From positions 1,922,001 through 1,986,000 of the forward strand of contig NZ_CP149574.1 of assembly GCF_037890675.1 (NCBI RefSeq): a stretch of DNA of 64,000 nucleotides, read 5' to 3'. The notes under the pieces are model-generated. The model did no database searches, was not told the origin of the DNA, and saw only the letters and a program-made list of their open reading frames with translations. The translations under genes and the position numbers were made by a program. This document shows, in pieces, positions 36,091-44,158 of this stretch (position 1 is its first letter; each line of letters starts with the position of its first letter). The DNA is from Methylovirgula sp. 4M-Z18. Lineage in GTDB: Bacteria > Pseudomonadota > Alphaproteobacteria > Rhizobiales > Beijerinckiaceae.

Positions 36091-36848
36091 TGGGTTACTC
36101 CATGAAAAAGGGCCGAGAGGAGGCGCGCCCAAAAGCTCTGCGGCGCAGGTTGAACTGGCGTCGCGGACACGGAAGGCATCGGCGACGGTGCTGGCTGAGG
36201 AAGGGGTGCGGGTTGTGGTGCAGGCGCAGGTTTCGATGGTGCCGCGTGTGTGGCGCTCGCGCCGTTCGCGCCAATAGAGACCGGCGCCGCATCTTTCACG
36301 ATCGCACTCGTCACGATTTTATAGAACTTCTCGCCATAGCCGCCGATCATTGCGGCGCGGTCAGTGCCGTTGATGATACGCCGCGCGCCGGCCCAATCGG
36401 TTTTGTCGGCGTTGAAATAATCGCTGAACTTCTTGCCGGTGAACCATCCTTCGGTCATGCCGTCGATCGCGATCTTGGCGGCAACATCCTGCCGCAAGGC
36501 GAGCTCGGGATGATTGACGAGATCGAGCCCGAGCTTCTCGCCGGCCTTGCGGTAATTCGGAAGCCACGTTAGTTCCACATCGCCGCGCCCGAAATAGGTT
36601 TGATGCGTTACGGGATCCGCGCGCCCGTAGGCATGCCCCTGACCATGGCCGTATTCCGCGATGGGCTGCATGGTCGCCGCCGTCTCATGCCAGGAGGTCG
36701 CGAGCAGATACGAGAGATCGCGCGGATCATTCGACCCCATCACCTCCCAGGCATCGAGCAACGCATTGAACCCGTCGACTTGGCTTTGCTTGAGCGCGCC
36801 GAAGGCGGCGTGAGTTCCAGTGAAAAATATAACGCGGTCAATTTTCAT
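36087..36848 (-). CDS. GH19 chitinase-like endolysin
   Basis: 253 aa. The lysozyme-like fold of GH19-type phage endolysins is seen in SYLLATSWHETAATM (catalytic glutamate in WHET) and QTYFGRGDVELTWLPNY. It cleaves peptidoglycan glycan strands. From about residue 195 a proline and alanine-rich linker leads to a short hydrophobic C-terminus (SFWARLLSALF), which may help membrane contact. No signal peptide, so release should depend on the holin. ATGA overlaps link it to the genes on both sides. Confidence 0.8.
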   Translation of the reverse strand: MKIDRVIFFTGTHAAFGALKQSQVDGFNALLDAWEVMGSNDPRDLSYLLATSWHETAATMQPIAEYGHGQGHAYGRADPVTHQTYFGRGDVELTWLPNYRKAGEKLGLDLVNHPELALRQDVAAKIAIDGMTEGWFTGKKFSDYFNADKTDWAGARRIINGTDRAAMIGGYGEKFYKIVTSAIVKDAAPVSIGANGASATHAAPSKPAPAPQPAPLPQPAPSPMPSVSATPVQPAPQSFWARLLSALFHGVTQ

Positions 36849-37216
36849 GGGAGAACTCGCATTGTGAGAGAGCCGGTTCCGCGCTCGAGCATGCCGAGTG
36901 CGGCGGCCGCGCCGCGGGACAGATCGAGCGCGCGGCCGGTCGAAGCGGCGGGGCCGCGATCGGTGACGCGGACGACGACGGTGCGGCCGTTGGCTGGGTT
37001 GGTGAGCGCCAGGCGCGTGCCGAAGGGGAGAGATCGATGCGCGGCGGTCATGGCGCGCGGGTTGAACCGCTCGCCGTTGGCGGTATGGCGGCTAAGCCTT
37101 TCACCGCCGCCGTACCAGGATGCCCGAACCGTGCGTGGCGGCGCATTGCTGGCATGGGCGCACGCGCACAAGCCGAGACACATCGTCAGCGCGAATACGC
37201 GCGGAAATCGGTTCAC
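36845..37216 (-). CDS. RlpA-like double-psi beta-barrel protein
   Basis: 123 aa from GTG 37216, whose GTGA overlaps the stop of the 35-aa gene upstream. An N-terminal signal or lipoprotein-like segment (FALTMCLGLCACAHA) precedes the RlpA domain: RASWYGGGERLSRHTANGE, then FGTRLALTNPANGRTVVVRV and the TDRGP motif. RlpA proteins cut denuded glycan strands at septa. In a lysis cassette it probably assists peptidoglycan breakdown. The frame continues upstream of 37216, but that part is a shadow of the neighbouring genes. Confidence 0.75.
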   Translation of the reverse strand: MNRFPRVFALTMCLGLCACAHASNAPPRTVRASWYGGGERLSRHTANGERFNPRAMTAAHRSLPFGTRLALTNPANGRTVVVRVTDRGPAASTGRALDLSRGAAAALGMLERGTGSLTMRVLP

Positions 37217-37320
37217 TGCGCCGGCGGATGCGGCAAGACGGCGAGGGTGAAGACAATCGCCAGCACGCCGAACAGATAGAGCCCGCAGAAGGCGCGGAAG
37301 CTGTATTCGAGATTGCCCAT
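37213..37320 (-). CDS. 35-residue single-pass membrane peptide
   Basis: MGNLEYSFRAFCGLYLFGVL starts at ATG 37320 with a GAGGG site upstream. One membrane segment spans most of the peptide, and its TGA stop overlaps the GTG start of the RlpA-like gene (GTGA). It is a plausible small lysis regulator or membrane helper. Its length and coupling make it credible despite its size. Confidence 0.6.
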   Translation of the reverse strand: MGNLEYSFRAFCGLYLFGVLAIVFTLAVLPHPPAQ

Positions 37321-37340
37321 GGGACCCTCGCGCAAAGTTG

Positions 37341-38291
37341 TTAATCGAGCGAATTGGAATCTTCCGAGCGGCTGCGCAGATACTGGTCGAACTGCCGCTC
37401 GAGCGCGGGTTTGGCGCCGGAAAATTCCAGCACGCCATAGGTGTTGCGTTTCAGGTCCTCGTGCGGGTCGAAGGCGTGATCGATGAACATCCCCCATCGG
37501 CTGAGGTAGCCGCGCTTCGCCTTGCTGCCGTGGAACAGATGCTCGATCGTGCCATGCACAAAACCGAGTTTCTGGTTGATGTGGGCGAGCGCCCGCGCCT
37601 CCCATCGCGTGACTGCGGAGCGGTAATTGCCGTTCGTATCGGCTGGCATGGATTTGTCGGCGTATCCGGCGATGGCGAGCGCCATATGATGGTCGCCCGA
37701 CCCCATGCCGCCGACCTCGAACAGGCCACCGATCTTGTCGAGCGCCGAGCGCACATAGGCCCAGGCATAGCCGCTATGGGCGTAGTCGTAAGGGCCGCCG
37801 TCGAACTTCCACCATTTCGACCCATCCGGCACGACCGGCTTGCCGGCGTGGAACAGCGATGCGAAGGACACATGCGTCTGGATATGCTCGTCGTTCGGCC
37901 CGAGATCGTAGGCCTTGTCCCACGGCTGCACGACCGGATAGAGATCGAGCGCCCGCAGCGTTGCGGTCGCCCAGCCGGCGCGGCGAAACTGGATGTCAGC
38001 ATCGAGCGTCGCGATTTTCTTCGCGCTTTCCGGTAGCCGGGAAATGCCGATGTTGAGCAGGTTTTCCTTGTTCCATACCAGCGTGGTGGCGCGTACCGGC
38101 ACATGCGTGACACGTGGTCCCGCGAGATCGGTCAGATCGTGGCCACGCGAACCATAGGCGCACTCGACCAGCGTGACATGGACATTCGGCTCATGAAGCC
38201 AATCGGCGATGGCGGCGCGCGCCAGATCAAGCCGGCTCTTCCAGCCGATTGGATTGGCGATGCAGGTGACGATATGCAGGATTTCGCTCAT
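37341..38291 (-). CDS. Phage-encoded GT-A-fold glycosyltransferase
   Basis: 316 aa from ATG 38291 (MSEILHIVTCIANPIGWKSR). IATLDADIQF carries the D-x-D metal and nucleotide-sugar motif. The GGPYDYAHSGYAWAYVRSAL and GGMGSGDHHMAL segments look like the galactosyltransferase-type acceptor region. It lies in the late operon between the tail gene D and the lysis cassette. It could glycosylate phage tail proteins or alter host surface sugars; neither is shown. The longer open frame upstream of 38291 runs through a palindromic repeat and over gene D and is not coding. Confidence 0.8.
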   Translation of the reverse strand: MSEILHIVTCIANPIGWKSRLDLARAAIADWLHEPNVHVTLVECAYGSRGHDLTDLAGPRVTHVPVRATTLVWNKENLLNIGISRLPESAKKIATLDADIQFRRAGWATATLRALDLYPVVQPWDKAYDLGPNDEHIQTHVSFASLFHAGKPVVPDGSKWWKFDGGPYDYAHSGYAWAYVRSALDKIGGLFEVGGMGSGDHHMALAIAGYADKSMPADTNGNYRSAVTRWEARALAHINQKLGFVHGTIEHLFHGSKAKRGYLSRWGMFIDHAFDPHEDLKRNTYGVLEFSGAKPALERQFDQYLRSRSEDSNSLD

Positions 38292-38325
38292 CAATGAGTC
38301 CTTCGGGTTGGGAATGGCAAACCGC

Positions 38326-38402
38326 CATTGCGAGCGAAGCGAAGTGATCCATCCCCCAGCTTTGGAGATGGATTGCTTCGTCGCCTTGCTCCTCGCAATG
38401 AC
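38326..38402. repeat. Chromosomal palindromic repeat, copy A
   Basis: CATTGCGAGCGAAGCGAAG begins the element and TCCTCGCAATGAC ends it, with GGATTGCTTCGTCGC in the right half. It is an imperfect inverted repeat about 77 bp long between the glycosyltransferase and gene D. Four more copies lie in other late-operon gaps. Confidence 0.8.
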
Positions 38403-38428
38403 TGGTGATGAAGATGGATTGGGCGGAC

Positions 38429-39535
38429 TTAGCCGCCGTTGCTCGGGCCGGAATTGCCCGGCACTTGGGTATTCGACGAACTCGTGAAACCGCTGGCGCT
38501 CTTGGCTTTCTTGCGCTTGTCGGTGCCCGCATCGCCGCTCGGCTGCTCGAGCGTCATTTGCGTGGTGTAGCCGTCCTTGCGGTGGCGGGTGTGCTCGGCA
38601 TCGGTGATTTTGTAGGTGCCGTCGATGCCCGGCCGCAGGCCGGAGACTTCGCAGGGCGCCTGCGAACGGGCCGCCGGCTCGCCGTCGATCAGGATCGTGC
38701 CGCCGCCTTTCTTGCGGTCGGTCTCGCTCTTGTTCGATTGCGCCTTGGTCTTGGCGCGGTCCTGCGAGCCGTGCTTGTAGTGCTCGCGTAAACTGGCGTT
38801 GGCGCCGTCGCTGTCGTCGGTGGTGACCTCTTCTTCCTGCCACTTGGCCTGTTTGCGGTCATACCAGCGCGCTTTGTGGCTCGCATATTTGTTCGCGTCG
38901 AAGACCGGCGTCATGTCCCAATTGATGATATTGCCGGGGCGGCTGGCGTTGACGGTCGTGAGCGCCGCGCCGCCAGCGGACTCGCCGGATCCGCGCGCGA
39001 CGAAGATCGCCGTGCCGCCGGAGACCTTGAACGTGGCGCCAAGTTCGCAGGCGATGCGCGCGCCCCAACCGTAGAAACTTTCGTGCGACATGTCCCAGTA
39101 GGGACGCTGGATTTGGGTGAGGCTCGCATCCACTTTCACGTCGAGCCCGGCCTGTTGCCCCCATTCCTGAGCGACATCGCCGAAGGACGCATTGTCCTTG
39201 TGCCGCTGGGCTTTCTGCTTCGCCGTCGAATTCTGGTCGGCGCTCTTCGCCGAGAGCGACAAGGTTTGACCGCCCCCGCGCGAGCCGCGCGAATGCGGCT
39301 CGTCGGTCTTGCCATCAAAGGTGATGCAGCCGCCGCCGACCCAGCCGATCTCGGCATAGATCGTGGCGCCGGTGCGCGGCAGTTCGATCTGGCCGCTGGT
39401 GTCATCGAGTTCCGCTTCGAGCGAGTCCGACTTGCCGCCTTCCGTATCCTTGATCTTGAGTGAAATCATCACGGGATCGAAATTATTGGTGACGTCGTTC
39501 CCGTCGATCTTGAGCAGCCAGTAGGAGCGGGGCAT
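38429..39535 (-). CDS. Phage late control/tail protein D (P2 gpD-like)
   Basis: 368 aa from ATG 39535 (MPRSYWLLKIDGNDVTNNF). The order of the tail cassette D-X-U-tape measure and the SYWDMSHESFYGWGARIACE-type middle region fit the P2 gpD/T4 gp27 hub family, which sits at the baseplate centre. The C-terminal 70 residues are lysine, serine and asparagine-rich and look flexible. Confidence 0.85.
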   Translation of the reverse strand: MPRSYWLLKIDGNDVTNNFDPVMISLKIKDTEGGKSDSLEAELDDTSGQIELPRTGATIYAEIGWVGGGCITFDGKTDEPHSRGSRGGGQTLSLSAKSADQNSTAKQKAQRHKDNASFGDVAQEWGQQAGLDVKVDASLTQIQRPYWDMSHESFYGWGARIACELGATFKVSGGTAIFVARGSGESAGGAALTTVNASRPGNIINWDMTPVFDANKYASHKARWYDRKQAKWQEEEVTTDDSDGANASLREHYKHGSQDRAKTKAQSNKSETDRKKGGGTILIDGEPAARSQAPCEVSGLRPGIDGTYKITDAEHTRHRKDGYTTQMTLEQPSGDAGTDKRKKAKSASGFTSSSNTQVPGNSGPSNGG

Positions 39536-39552
39536 GAGTATTTCCGGTGGCG

Positions 39553-39777
39553 CTAGTCGTACAGGCTGATGGTGGGCTTGCCGGAGCGCGTGACCGGCGC
39601 CGGTACGGTGACTACGATCTTGGTGCCGCGCGGCGGCATGAGACCCAGCGCGGCGAGGCCGGGGTTGCCAGCGAGCACCTGCTCCACAAGACCCGGCACC
39701 TCGCGCAGGTAGCGCCGCCACAACAGCAGGTCGAGCGGCGTTTCGTCGTTCAGGAATGTCAATGTTTCCGTGGTCAT
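39553..39777 (-). CDS. Phage tail protein X
   Basis: 74 aa. PLDLLLWRRYLREVPGLVEQ followed by NPGLAALGL is the pattern of P2 gpX, a small LysM-like tail protein. The ATGA overlap with the tail protein U gene (39774) and position next to gene D support it. Confidence 0.85.
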   Translation of the reverse strand: MTTETLTFLNDETPLDLLLWRRYLREVPGLVEQVLAGNPGLAALGLMPPRGTKIVVTVPAPVTRSGKPTISLYD

Positions 39778-40199
39778 CCAAACAAACTCATGAGCTGCCC
39801 CAATAGGCTGCCGGCATCGGGCGCGTTCGGCGATTTGACGAGGTCGATCGCGACTTCGATCTGGCGGCCGATTCCTTGCGGGTCGAGATAGGTGTGGCGG
39901 ATGTTCGTCTTCTCGATGAAATACCAACCGAAGTTGAGCCCGTCCCCGCGCACCAGGATCTGCGGCGCGCCGGACGTGCGCAGATTGTCGAGCAGGGTCA
40001 ATTCGTCGAGGCCGCCGAAGCGATGCGGGAAGAGCTTGCCTTTCAGCGTGATCTTCTCATCCGCCTCGCCAACGCCCTCGCGCGGCCGCTGCTGGTCCAT
40101 GATGTCCTTGGCCGCGTAATCGTAGCCGGCGTCGCGGGTGAATTCGTCGGCATTGAGCGGCGCGACCTCGAAGGCGAGGGGGCCGAGGCAAAAGAGCAT
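39774..40199 (-). CDS. Phage tail protein U (tail terminator-type)
   Basis: 141 aa. The signature of P2 gpU is seen in KLFPHRFGGLDELTLLDNLR and GWYFIEKTNIRHTYLDPQG. It is required for tail completion. It is coupled to X and D downstream. An 87-bp gap with a GCTCAAAC/GTTTGAGC hairpin (40234-40262) separates it from the tape measure gene. Confidence 0.88.
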   Translation of the reverse strand: MLFCLGPLAFEVAPLNADEFTRDAGYDYAAKDIMDQQRPREGVGEADEKITLKGKLFPHRFGGLDELTLLDNLRTSGAPQILVRGDGLNFGWYFIEKTNIRHTYLDPQGIGRQIEVAIDLVKSPNAPDAGSLLGQLMSLFG

Positions 40200-40286
40200 C
40201 TCAACACCTACTTTTCGTTGGCGCGAATGTGGCGCTCAAACCGCGTGTTCGCGTGTTTGAGCCAATCAAAAAAGCTCGCACGCGCG

Positions 40287-42815
40287 CTATTCATTACGTC
40301 GACCGCCATAACCGGCGGTGAAATTGCCCCGCATCGCGGCGGCATGCGACGGCACGTTGAGACCGCCGGCGCCGGCGCCCAGCGAGGCGAGTTCGGCCTT
40401 GGCCTGCGCCACCTTGGCGAGAAATGCGTCGATCGCGGCGGTGCTGACCTGCGGCGTGACGGTAATGCCGAGCGCAGCGAGAAGGGCGTCGCCGGCCTGC
40501 TGCGCCGCAGGCGCGACGCCTGCGATCTGGCCCGTGTCGACCTGCGGCGCGGCCGTTCCTGTGGCCGGCGCGCCGCCGGCGGCCTGGGCCCGCGTCGGAA
40601 TGGTGTGGTCGCCACCGAACCCCAGACCGCGATTGGCCTCGCGGTCGGTACCGGCGCGCATGTCGTCCATTTCGAGCGTGGACATGCCGAGCGGATTGAG
40701 ATCGATGCGCCGTCCGACCTGGTTGGCGGTGTCGCCGTAGCCCTGATGCTTCGAGCGCTGCTCCGCCTTGTAGCGTTGCACCGCGCGATACATGGGATCG
40801 TTCTCGAACGTGTCGTTGAACGGATTGGTGATGTCGTACCAATGCTTGTATTTGGCGAAGGCCTTGTCGACGGTCTTGTTGCCGTACATGCCCCGCAACC
40901 GTTTCTCGCGATCCGCATCCTGCTGCAGCGTCTTGTCGTCTTCGTCACTGAAAACGGTTGGAAGATTTGCGAGCACGCCGAGCCCGGCCATTCCTTTAAG
41001 CTTGCCACCCCAGGCGCGCAGCGTGCCCCATACACCGGCGCCGCCGCCCACGTCCTTGGCGATGTCGTTGGTCACGCCACCGCCGCCAGCGGCGAGGACC
41101 TCGGCCGCATTGGTGAGCGCTGCCGCCGACTCGTCGAGAGCCACGGCAGATCCCTTCAGCCCAAAGCCTGTCATGAAACCGTTGAGCGCGCCATAGAGCA
41201 GCGCCCCACCGCCCGCCGCGCCGGCGCCGATCGCGCCGCCGGCAGCCCATTTGGCAAGTTCCGGATTGTCCTTCTGCCATTGCGCAAGCGATTCCGACCA
41301 GCCTGAGATAGTTTTGGAGAAAGACGTCATGTATGTCGCCGCGTCTTTCATTGCAGGTCCCGACAGCGTGCCAAGAAAGTCCTGCAGTGACGTGTTGAGC
41401 GAGTCCATACCTGCGAGCGGATCTTCGGCCTGGTTCTTCATCCAGTCCTGCCCGGCCGCCGCCTCGTAATTGGCGCGGTGCGTCTTGAGCGTCTCCTCCT
41501 GCTGCAACAGGATTCGCGCCATGTTGGCCGCCGTGCTCGGCATGACCTGGTTGAGCAGCCGGATCTGATCGGACAGGGTCTTCGCGCCCATCTTCTCGGC
41601 GGCCGGCTTGAAATACGCGGTGAGCCATTTGCCCGGATCGCTGGCGAGGAGATCGTCGCCCTTGACCTTGCCGAGATAGCCATGAATGGCGCCGGTCTTG
41701 GTGCGCACAATCTGTTTCGGATCCTCGAGCAGACCGAGTTTGTCGAGCTGCTTCACGGCCGTCATCTTGTTTGCGAGACCGCCGCGCAAGGTCTTGGTCA
41801 TCATCGACAGGGCGTCGCCGGCCGAGGAGCCGTGCATTTCCTGGATCAGGCTCGGCAGGGTCAGGTTGATGAACTCGTCGGATAGGGTCGCGCCGGCGCT
41901 TTTCGAATATTTCGCCGCCTCGTAGATCTGCTCGGTCGAGATCGTCTTGCCCATCACCGACATGGCGGCGATCTGGCTTTGCAGGAACTTATGGAAGCGC
42001 TCGGGATTGGCCATCATGCCGAGCGACTCGGCGCCCTTGACAAGATCGGCAACATTGGCGTTCTCGGCGCCCATGGCCTTGAGCACGGACGTCGCTTTCG
42101 CGAGTTCCGGCATCAGCTCGAACGTCTCTTCCGGATGCATGACCGCCGAGCGCGCTTCCTTGTGCAACTCCATCAATTGCGCGACGCTGAGGTTCGGCAC
42201 CGTCTTCTTGAGGTCGAGCGCCTCGGCTTTCACCCGCGCGATTTCGTCGGCCTTGATGCCGGCCTGCATCATCTGCACGACTTCGTGTTGACGCTCGGCG
42301 GCGTTGTCGATCGACTCCTTCGTCAGTTTGAGCAGCTCATGGCCGGCGGCGCCGGCGCCCAGCGTCGCCGCGAGTTCCTTGTGGCCGGCCAGCCATTTGT
42401 TGTGACCGCCATGTTGTGCGGGCTCGTCCGGCTTCGGCAGCTTGACCGGCTTGTTCATCTGGCGGTCGAAGGCGGCACGCTCGCGCGCGACTTGGCGCAG
42501 GGCGCGAATGGTCTGGTCTTCCCATTGCGTCACTGCCGACGCCTGGGTCTTGGTCCATTCGCTGGCATTGGCGGCGAGCTTCTCGCTCGCGGCATATTTC
42601 TGCCAGGCCTTGCCGACGGCCTCGATGTCCTTCGCTTCGAGCTTCAGCTTCTGCAGCGATTTGACCAGCTTTTCGGGGCCGGCGACGTTGCCGAATTGCT
42701 TGTCGACATTCTTGGCGTGGGCGCGAATCTGATCCATCGCGCGCTCGATGCTCGGCGCACGCTTGGTCACATCCTCCTTGAGCATGACCGCGAGGGTGGA
42801 TGTCAGATTGGCCAT
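40287..42815 (-). CDS. Tail tape measure protein
   Basis: 842 aa. The N-terminal 130 residues are helical, a long alanine-rich helical region follows, and the C-terminal half has hydrophobic stretches (AAGGAIGAGAAGGGALLYGAL). By length and by position next to the gpE/E' chaperone genes it sets tail length, roughly 0.15 nm per residue in known phages (about 125 nm here, an estimate). Starts 14 bp after the E' stop. Confidence 0.88.
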   Translation of the reverse strand: MANLTSTLAVMLKEDVTKRAPSIERAMDQIRAHAKNVDKQFGNVAGPEKLVKSLQKLKLEAKDIEAVGKAWQKYAASEKLAANASEWTKTQASAVTQWEDQTIRALRQVARERAAFDRQMNKPVKLPKPDEPAQHGGHNKWLAGHKELAATLGAGAAGHELLKLTKESIDNAAERQHEVVQMMQAGIKADEIARVKAEALDLKKTVPNLSVAQLMELHKEARSAVMHPEETFELMPELAKATSVLKAMGAENANVADLVKGAESLGMMANPERFHKFLQSQIAAMSVMGKTISTEQIYEAAKYSKSAGATLSDEFINLTLPSLIQEMHGSSAGDALSMMTKTLRGGLANKMTAVKQLDKLGLLEDPKQIVRTKTGAIHGYLGKVKGDDLLASDPGKWLTAYFKPAAEKMGAKTLSDQIRLLNQVMPSTAANMARILLQQEETLKTHRANYEAAAGQDWMKNQAEDPLAGMDSLNTSLQDFLGTLSGPAMKDAATYMTSFSKTISGWSESLAQWQKDNPELAKWAAGGAIGAGAAGGGALLYGALNGFMTGFGLKGSAVALDESAAALTNAAEVLAAGGGGVTNDIAKDVGGGAGVWGTLRAWGGKLKGMAGLGVLANLPTVFSDEDDKTLQQDADREKRLRGMYGNKTVDKAFAKYKHWYDITNPFNDTFENDPMYRAVQRYKAEQRSKHQGYGDTANQVGRRIDLNPLGMSTLEMDDMRAGTDREANRGLGFGGDHTIPTRAQAAGGAPATGTAAPQVDTGQIAGVAPAAQQAGDALLAALGITVTPQVSTAAIDAFLAKVAQAKAELASLGAGAGGLNVPSHAAAMRGNFTAGYGGRRNE

Positions 42816-42828
42816 GGTGTCTCGACGC

Positions 42829-43358
42829 TCACAATTGATCCTCGAGCCGCATCGCTTCGATCAGCTCGGCGCAGAATTGGTCCCAGTACAAAGCCATGAT
42901 CTCGGTCATGGACCAGCCGAGCACGTGGCCTATGAAGGCGCGATAGTGTCGCCAGGCGTAGGGGCTGAAGCGTTCGGGTCGTTCGCGTCCGAAGCGGTCT
43001 TGGCGCCCTCGTCGGTACGGAATCGCCGGGGCAAAAAATCCTCGGCCTCCTTTAGCAAGGTCAGCATGTCGTCGTCGTCGAGGCTGTCCAGCACGTCGCC
43101 CGGAAGGAGCGCACCGGACTCATCGGCGAACAGCGGAAAGTAGCGCGCGCCGAGCGTTTCGCCGCGAGCAGATTCGACGAACTGGTCGATCTCGCCGGCG
43201 GTCATGCGCTTGATCACCACTACGTTGAGCGGGACGCCGTCGACCTCCACCGGCCACTCCAGGGGGACGGTCTTGAGTCGGGATTTCTCGCCGACAAAGC
43301 GGATGGTGCGCTTGGGCGGTGCGCCGAGTGTAGCGGCGGCGGCATACGTTTCGGTCAT
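42829..43358 (-). CDS. Tail assembly chaperone gpE+E' made by -1 frameshift
   Basis: The zero-frame E gene shifts -1 at T TTT TTG (43032-43038) and continues open with no stop to TGA at 42829-42831. The extension reads RFSPYAWRHYRAFIGHVLGW then SMTEIMALYWDQFCAELIEA, a typical second chaperone domain without its own well-placed start. The slippery heptamer is correctly phased (zero-frame codons TTT TTG) and is the one used by P2. The fusion protein should bind the tape measure and recruit tail tube subunits. Confidence 0.82.
42930..43358 (-). CDS. Tail assembly protein E (zero-frame product)
   Basis: 142 aa from ATG 43358 (MTETYAAAATLGAPPKRTIR), with AAGGAA upstream. The middle has the P2 gpE/tail assembly chaperone pattern VVVIKRMTAGEIDQFVESAR. 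Ends TPGDTIAPS after the slippery site. It is the abundant product; about one ribosome in several would make the longer E+E' form. Confidence 0.85.
   Translation of the reverse strand: MTETYAAAATLGAPPKRTIRFVGEKSRLKTVPLEWPVEVDGVPLNVVVIKRMTAGEIDQFVESARGETLGARYFPLFADESGALLPGDVLDSLDDDDMLTLLKEAEDFLPRRFRTDEGAKTASDANDPNASAPTPGDTIAPS
43032..43038 (-). other. Slippery heptamer TTTTTTG for programmed -1 frameshifting
   Basis: Reading GAT TTT TTG CCC in frame E, the heptamer T TTT TTG is positioned for simultaneous -1 slippage. The sequence downstream is GC-rich and could fold. Same heptamer as in the P2 E gene. Confidence 0.8.
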
Positions 43359-43437
43359 GCTTGGTTCCTTGGAGTTGCGGGATGGTGGCAAGATCTGTGC
43401 CGCAGCGGCTTCTCGGTCCGGCTTGCGTTGTCGGTGG

Positions 43438-43463
43438 ATCCCGGGTCAAGCCCGGGATGACAT
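43438..43463. repeat. CCCGGG-type chromosomal hairpin repeat in the late operon
   Basis: ATCCCGGGTCAAGCCCGGG followed by ATGACA. Same element as at 21639-21663 in the chromosome. It lies in the 151-bp gap between the tail tube gene stop (43510) and the gpE start (43358). Confidence 0.75.
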
Positions 43464-43509
43464 CGCGGGGTCTTATTTGCGGCGAACGGCGCAGGCGCCG
43501 AGCGCGCAG

Positions 43510-44037
43510 TCAGGCGATACGAAGAATCGTCTTCTCGGCGCTGTTCATGTCGGTGCCGTCGACGCGCCAGGTGGAGGCGAGGAAATCGTAGAAATACTTC
43601 TCGGTCTTGTCGAAATAGAGTTCGTAATGGGTGATTTCCTTGATCTCGTGGTCCTGCTCGTCGAGATCGCCGCGCTTCCATTCGTTGGGGTCGAGTTTGG
43701 TGAGGCGGCCCCAGGCCACGGCCTTCAATTCGATCGCGCGTCCGGTCGATTTGTCGCGGATGACGCCGTAGATCGTGTAGGGCATCGACGTGCGGCCGTT
43801 GATGCCGAACAGCGACATGGTCTGCGGGTCGGTGCCCTTGAGCTTGAACTGGATGCTGAGGGCGTTCATGCCGAGACCGCCGATCTCGATCGCGCCGATC
43901 GAACCGCCGGCGTGGTGCTCGGCGGTTTTTTCCTCGAGCGATGCTAGTTTCAGGCTATCGAGGGTGAGATGCTTCGAGCGGTCTGTGCCGGTGTCGCCGG
44001 CGAAGATGTTCATGGCCTCTTTGACGTAAATCGTCAT
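43510..44037 (-). CDS. Major tail tube protein (P2 FII-like)
   Basis: 175 aa. IYVKEAMNIFAGDTG then KHLTLDSLKLASLEE and a KEITHYELYFDKTEKYFYDF C-terminal segment fit the P2 FII family, which forms the inner tube of contractile tails. It follows the sheath gene as in P2; the 121-bp gap between them contains palindromic repeat copy B. Confidence 0.9.
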   Translation of the reverse strand: MTIYVKEAMNIFAGDTGTDRSKHLTLDSLKLASLEEKTAEHHAGGSIGAIEIGGLGMNALSIQFKLKGTDPQTMSLFGINGRTSMPYTIYGVIRDKSTGRAIELKAVAWGRLTKLDPNEWKRGDLDEQDHEIKEITHYELYFDKTEKYFYDFLASTWRVDGTDMNSAEKTILRIA

Positions 44038-44070
44038 GGCGATCTCCTAAAGGTGGGGAAGGGGCTCACT

Positions 44071-44150
44071 GTCGTTGCGAGGAGCAAAAGCGACGAAGCA
44101 ATCCATCTCCCAGACTCGAGGATGGATTGCTTTGCTGCGCTCGCGATGAC
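44071..44150. repeat. Chromosomal palindromic repeat, copy B
   Basis: Opens GTCGTTGCGAGGAGC and closes GCTGCGCTCGCGATGAC, with AATCCATCTCCCAGACTCGA at the centre and GGATTGCTTTGC in the right half. Between the sheath and tube genes. Confidence 0.8.
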
Positions 44151-44158
44151 GGCGTTGG

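Noticed and set aside
38292-38843. Upstream extension of the glycosyltransferase frame
   Set aside because: It runs through a palindromic repeat and antisense or out-of-frame over gene D; the domain starts at MSEILH with ATG 38291.
40234-40262. GCTCAAAC/GTTTGAGC hairpin as terminator of the tape measure gene
   Set aside because: There is a stem, but no T-run follows on the minus strand, so it was not called a terminator.
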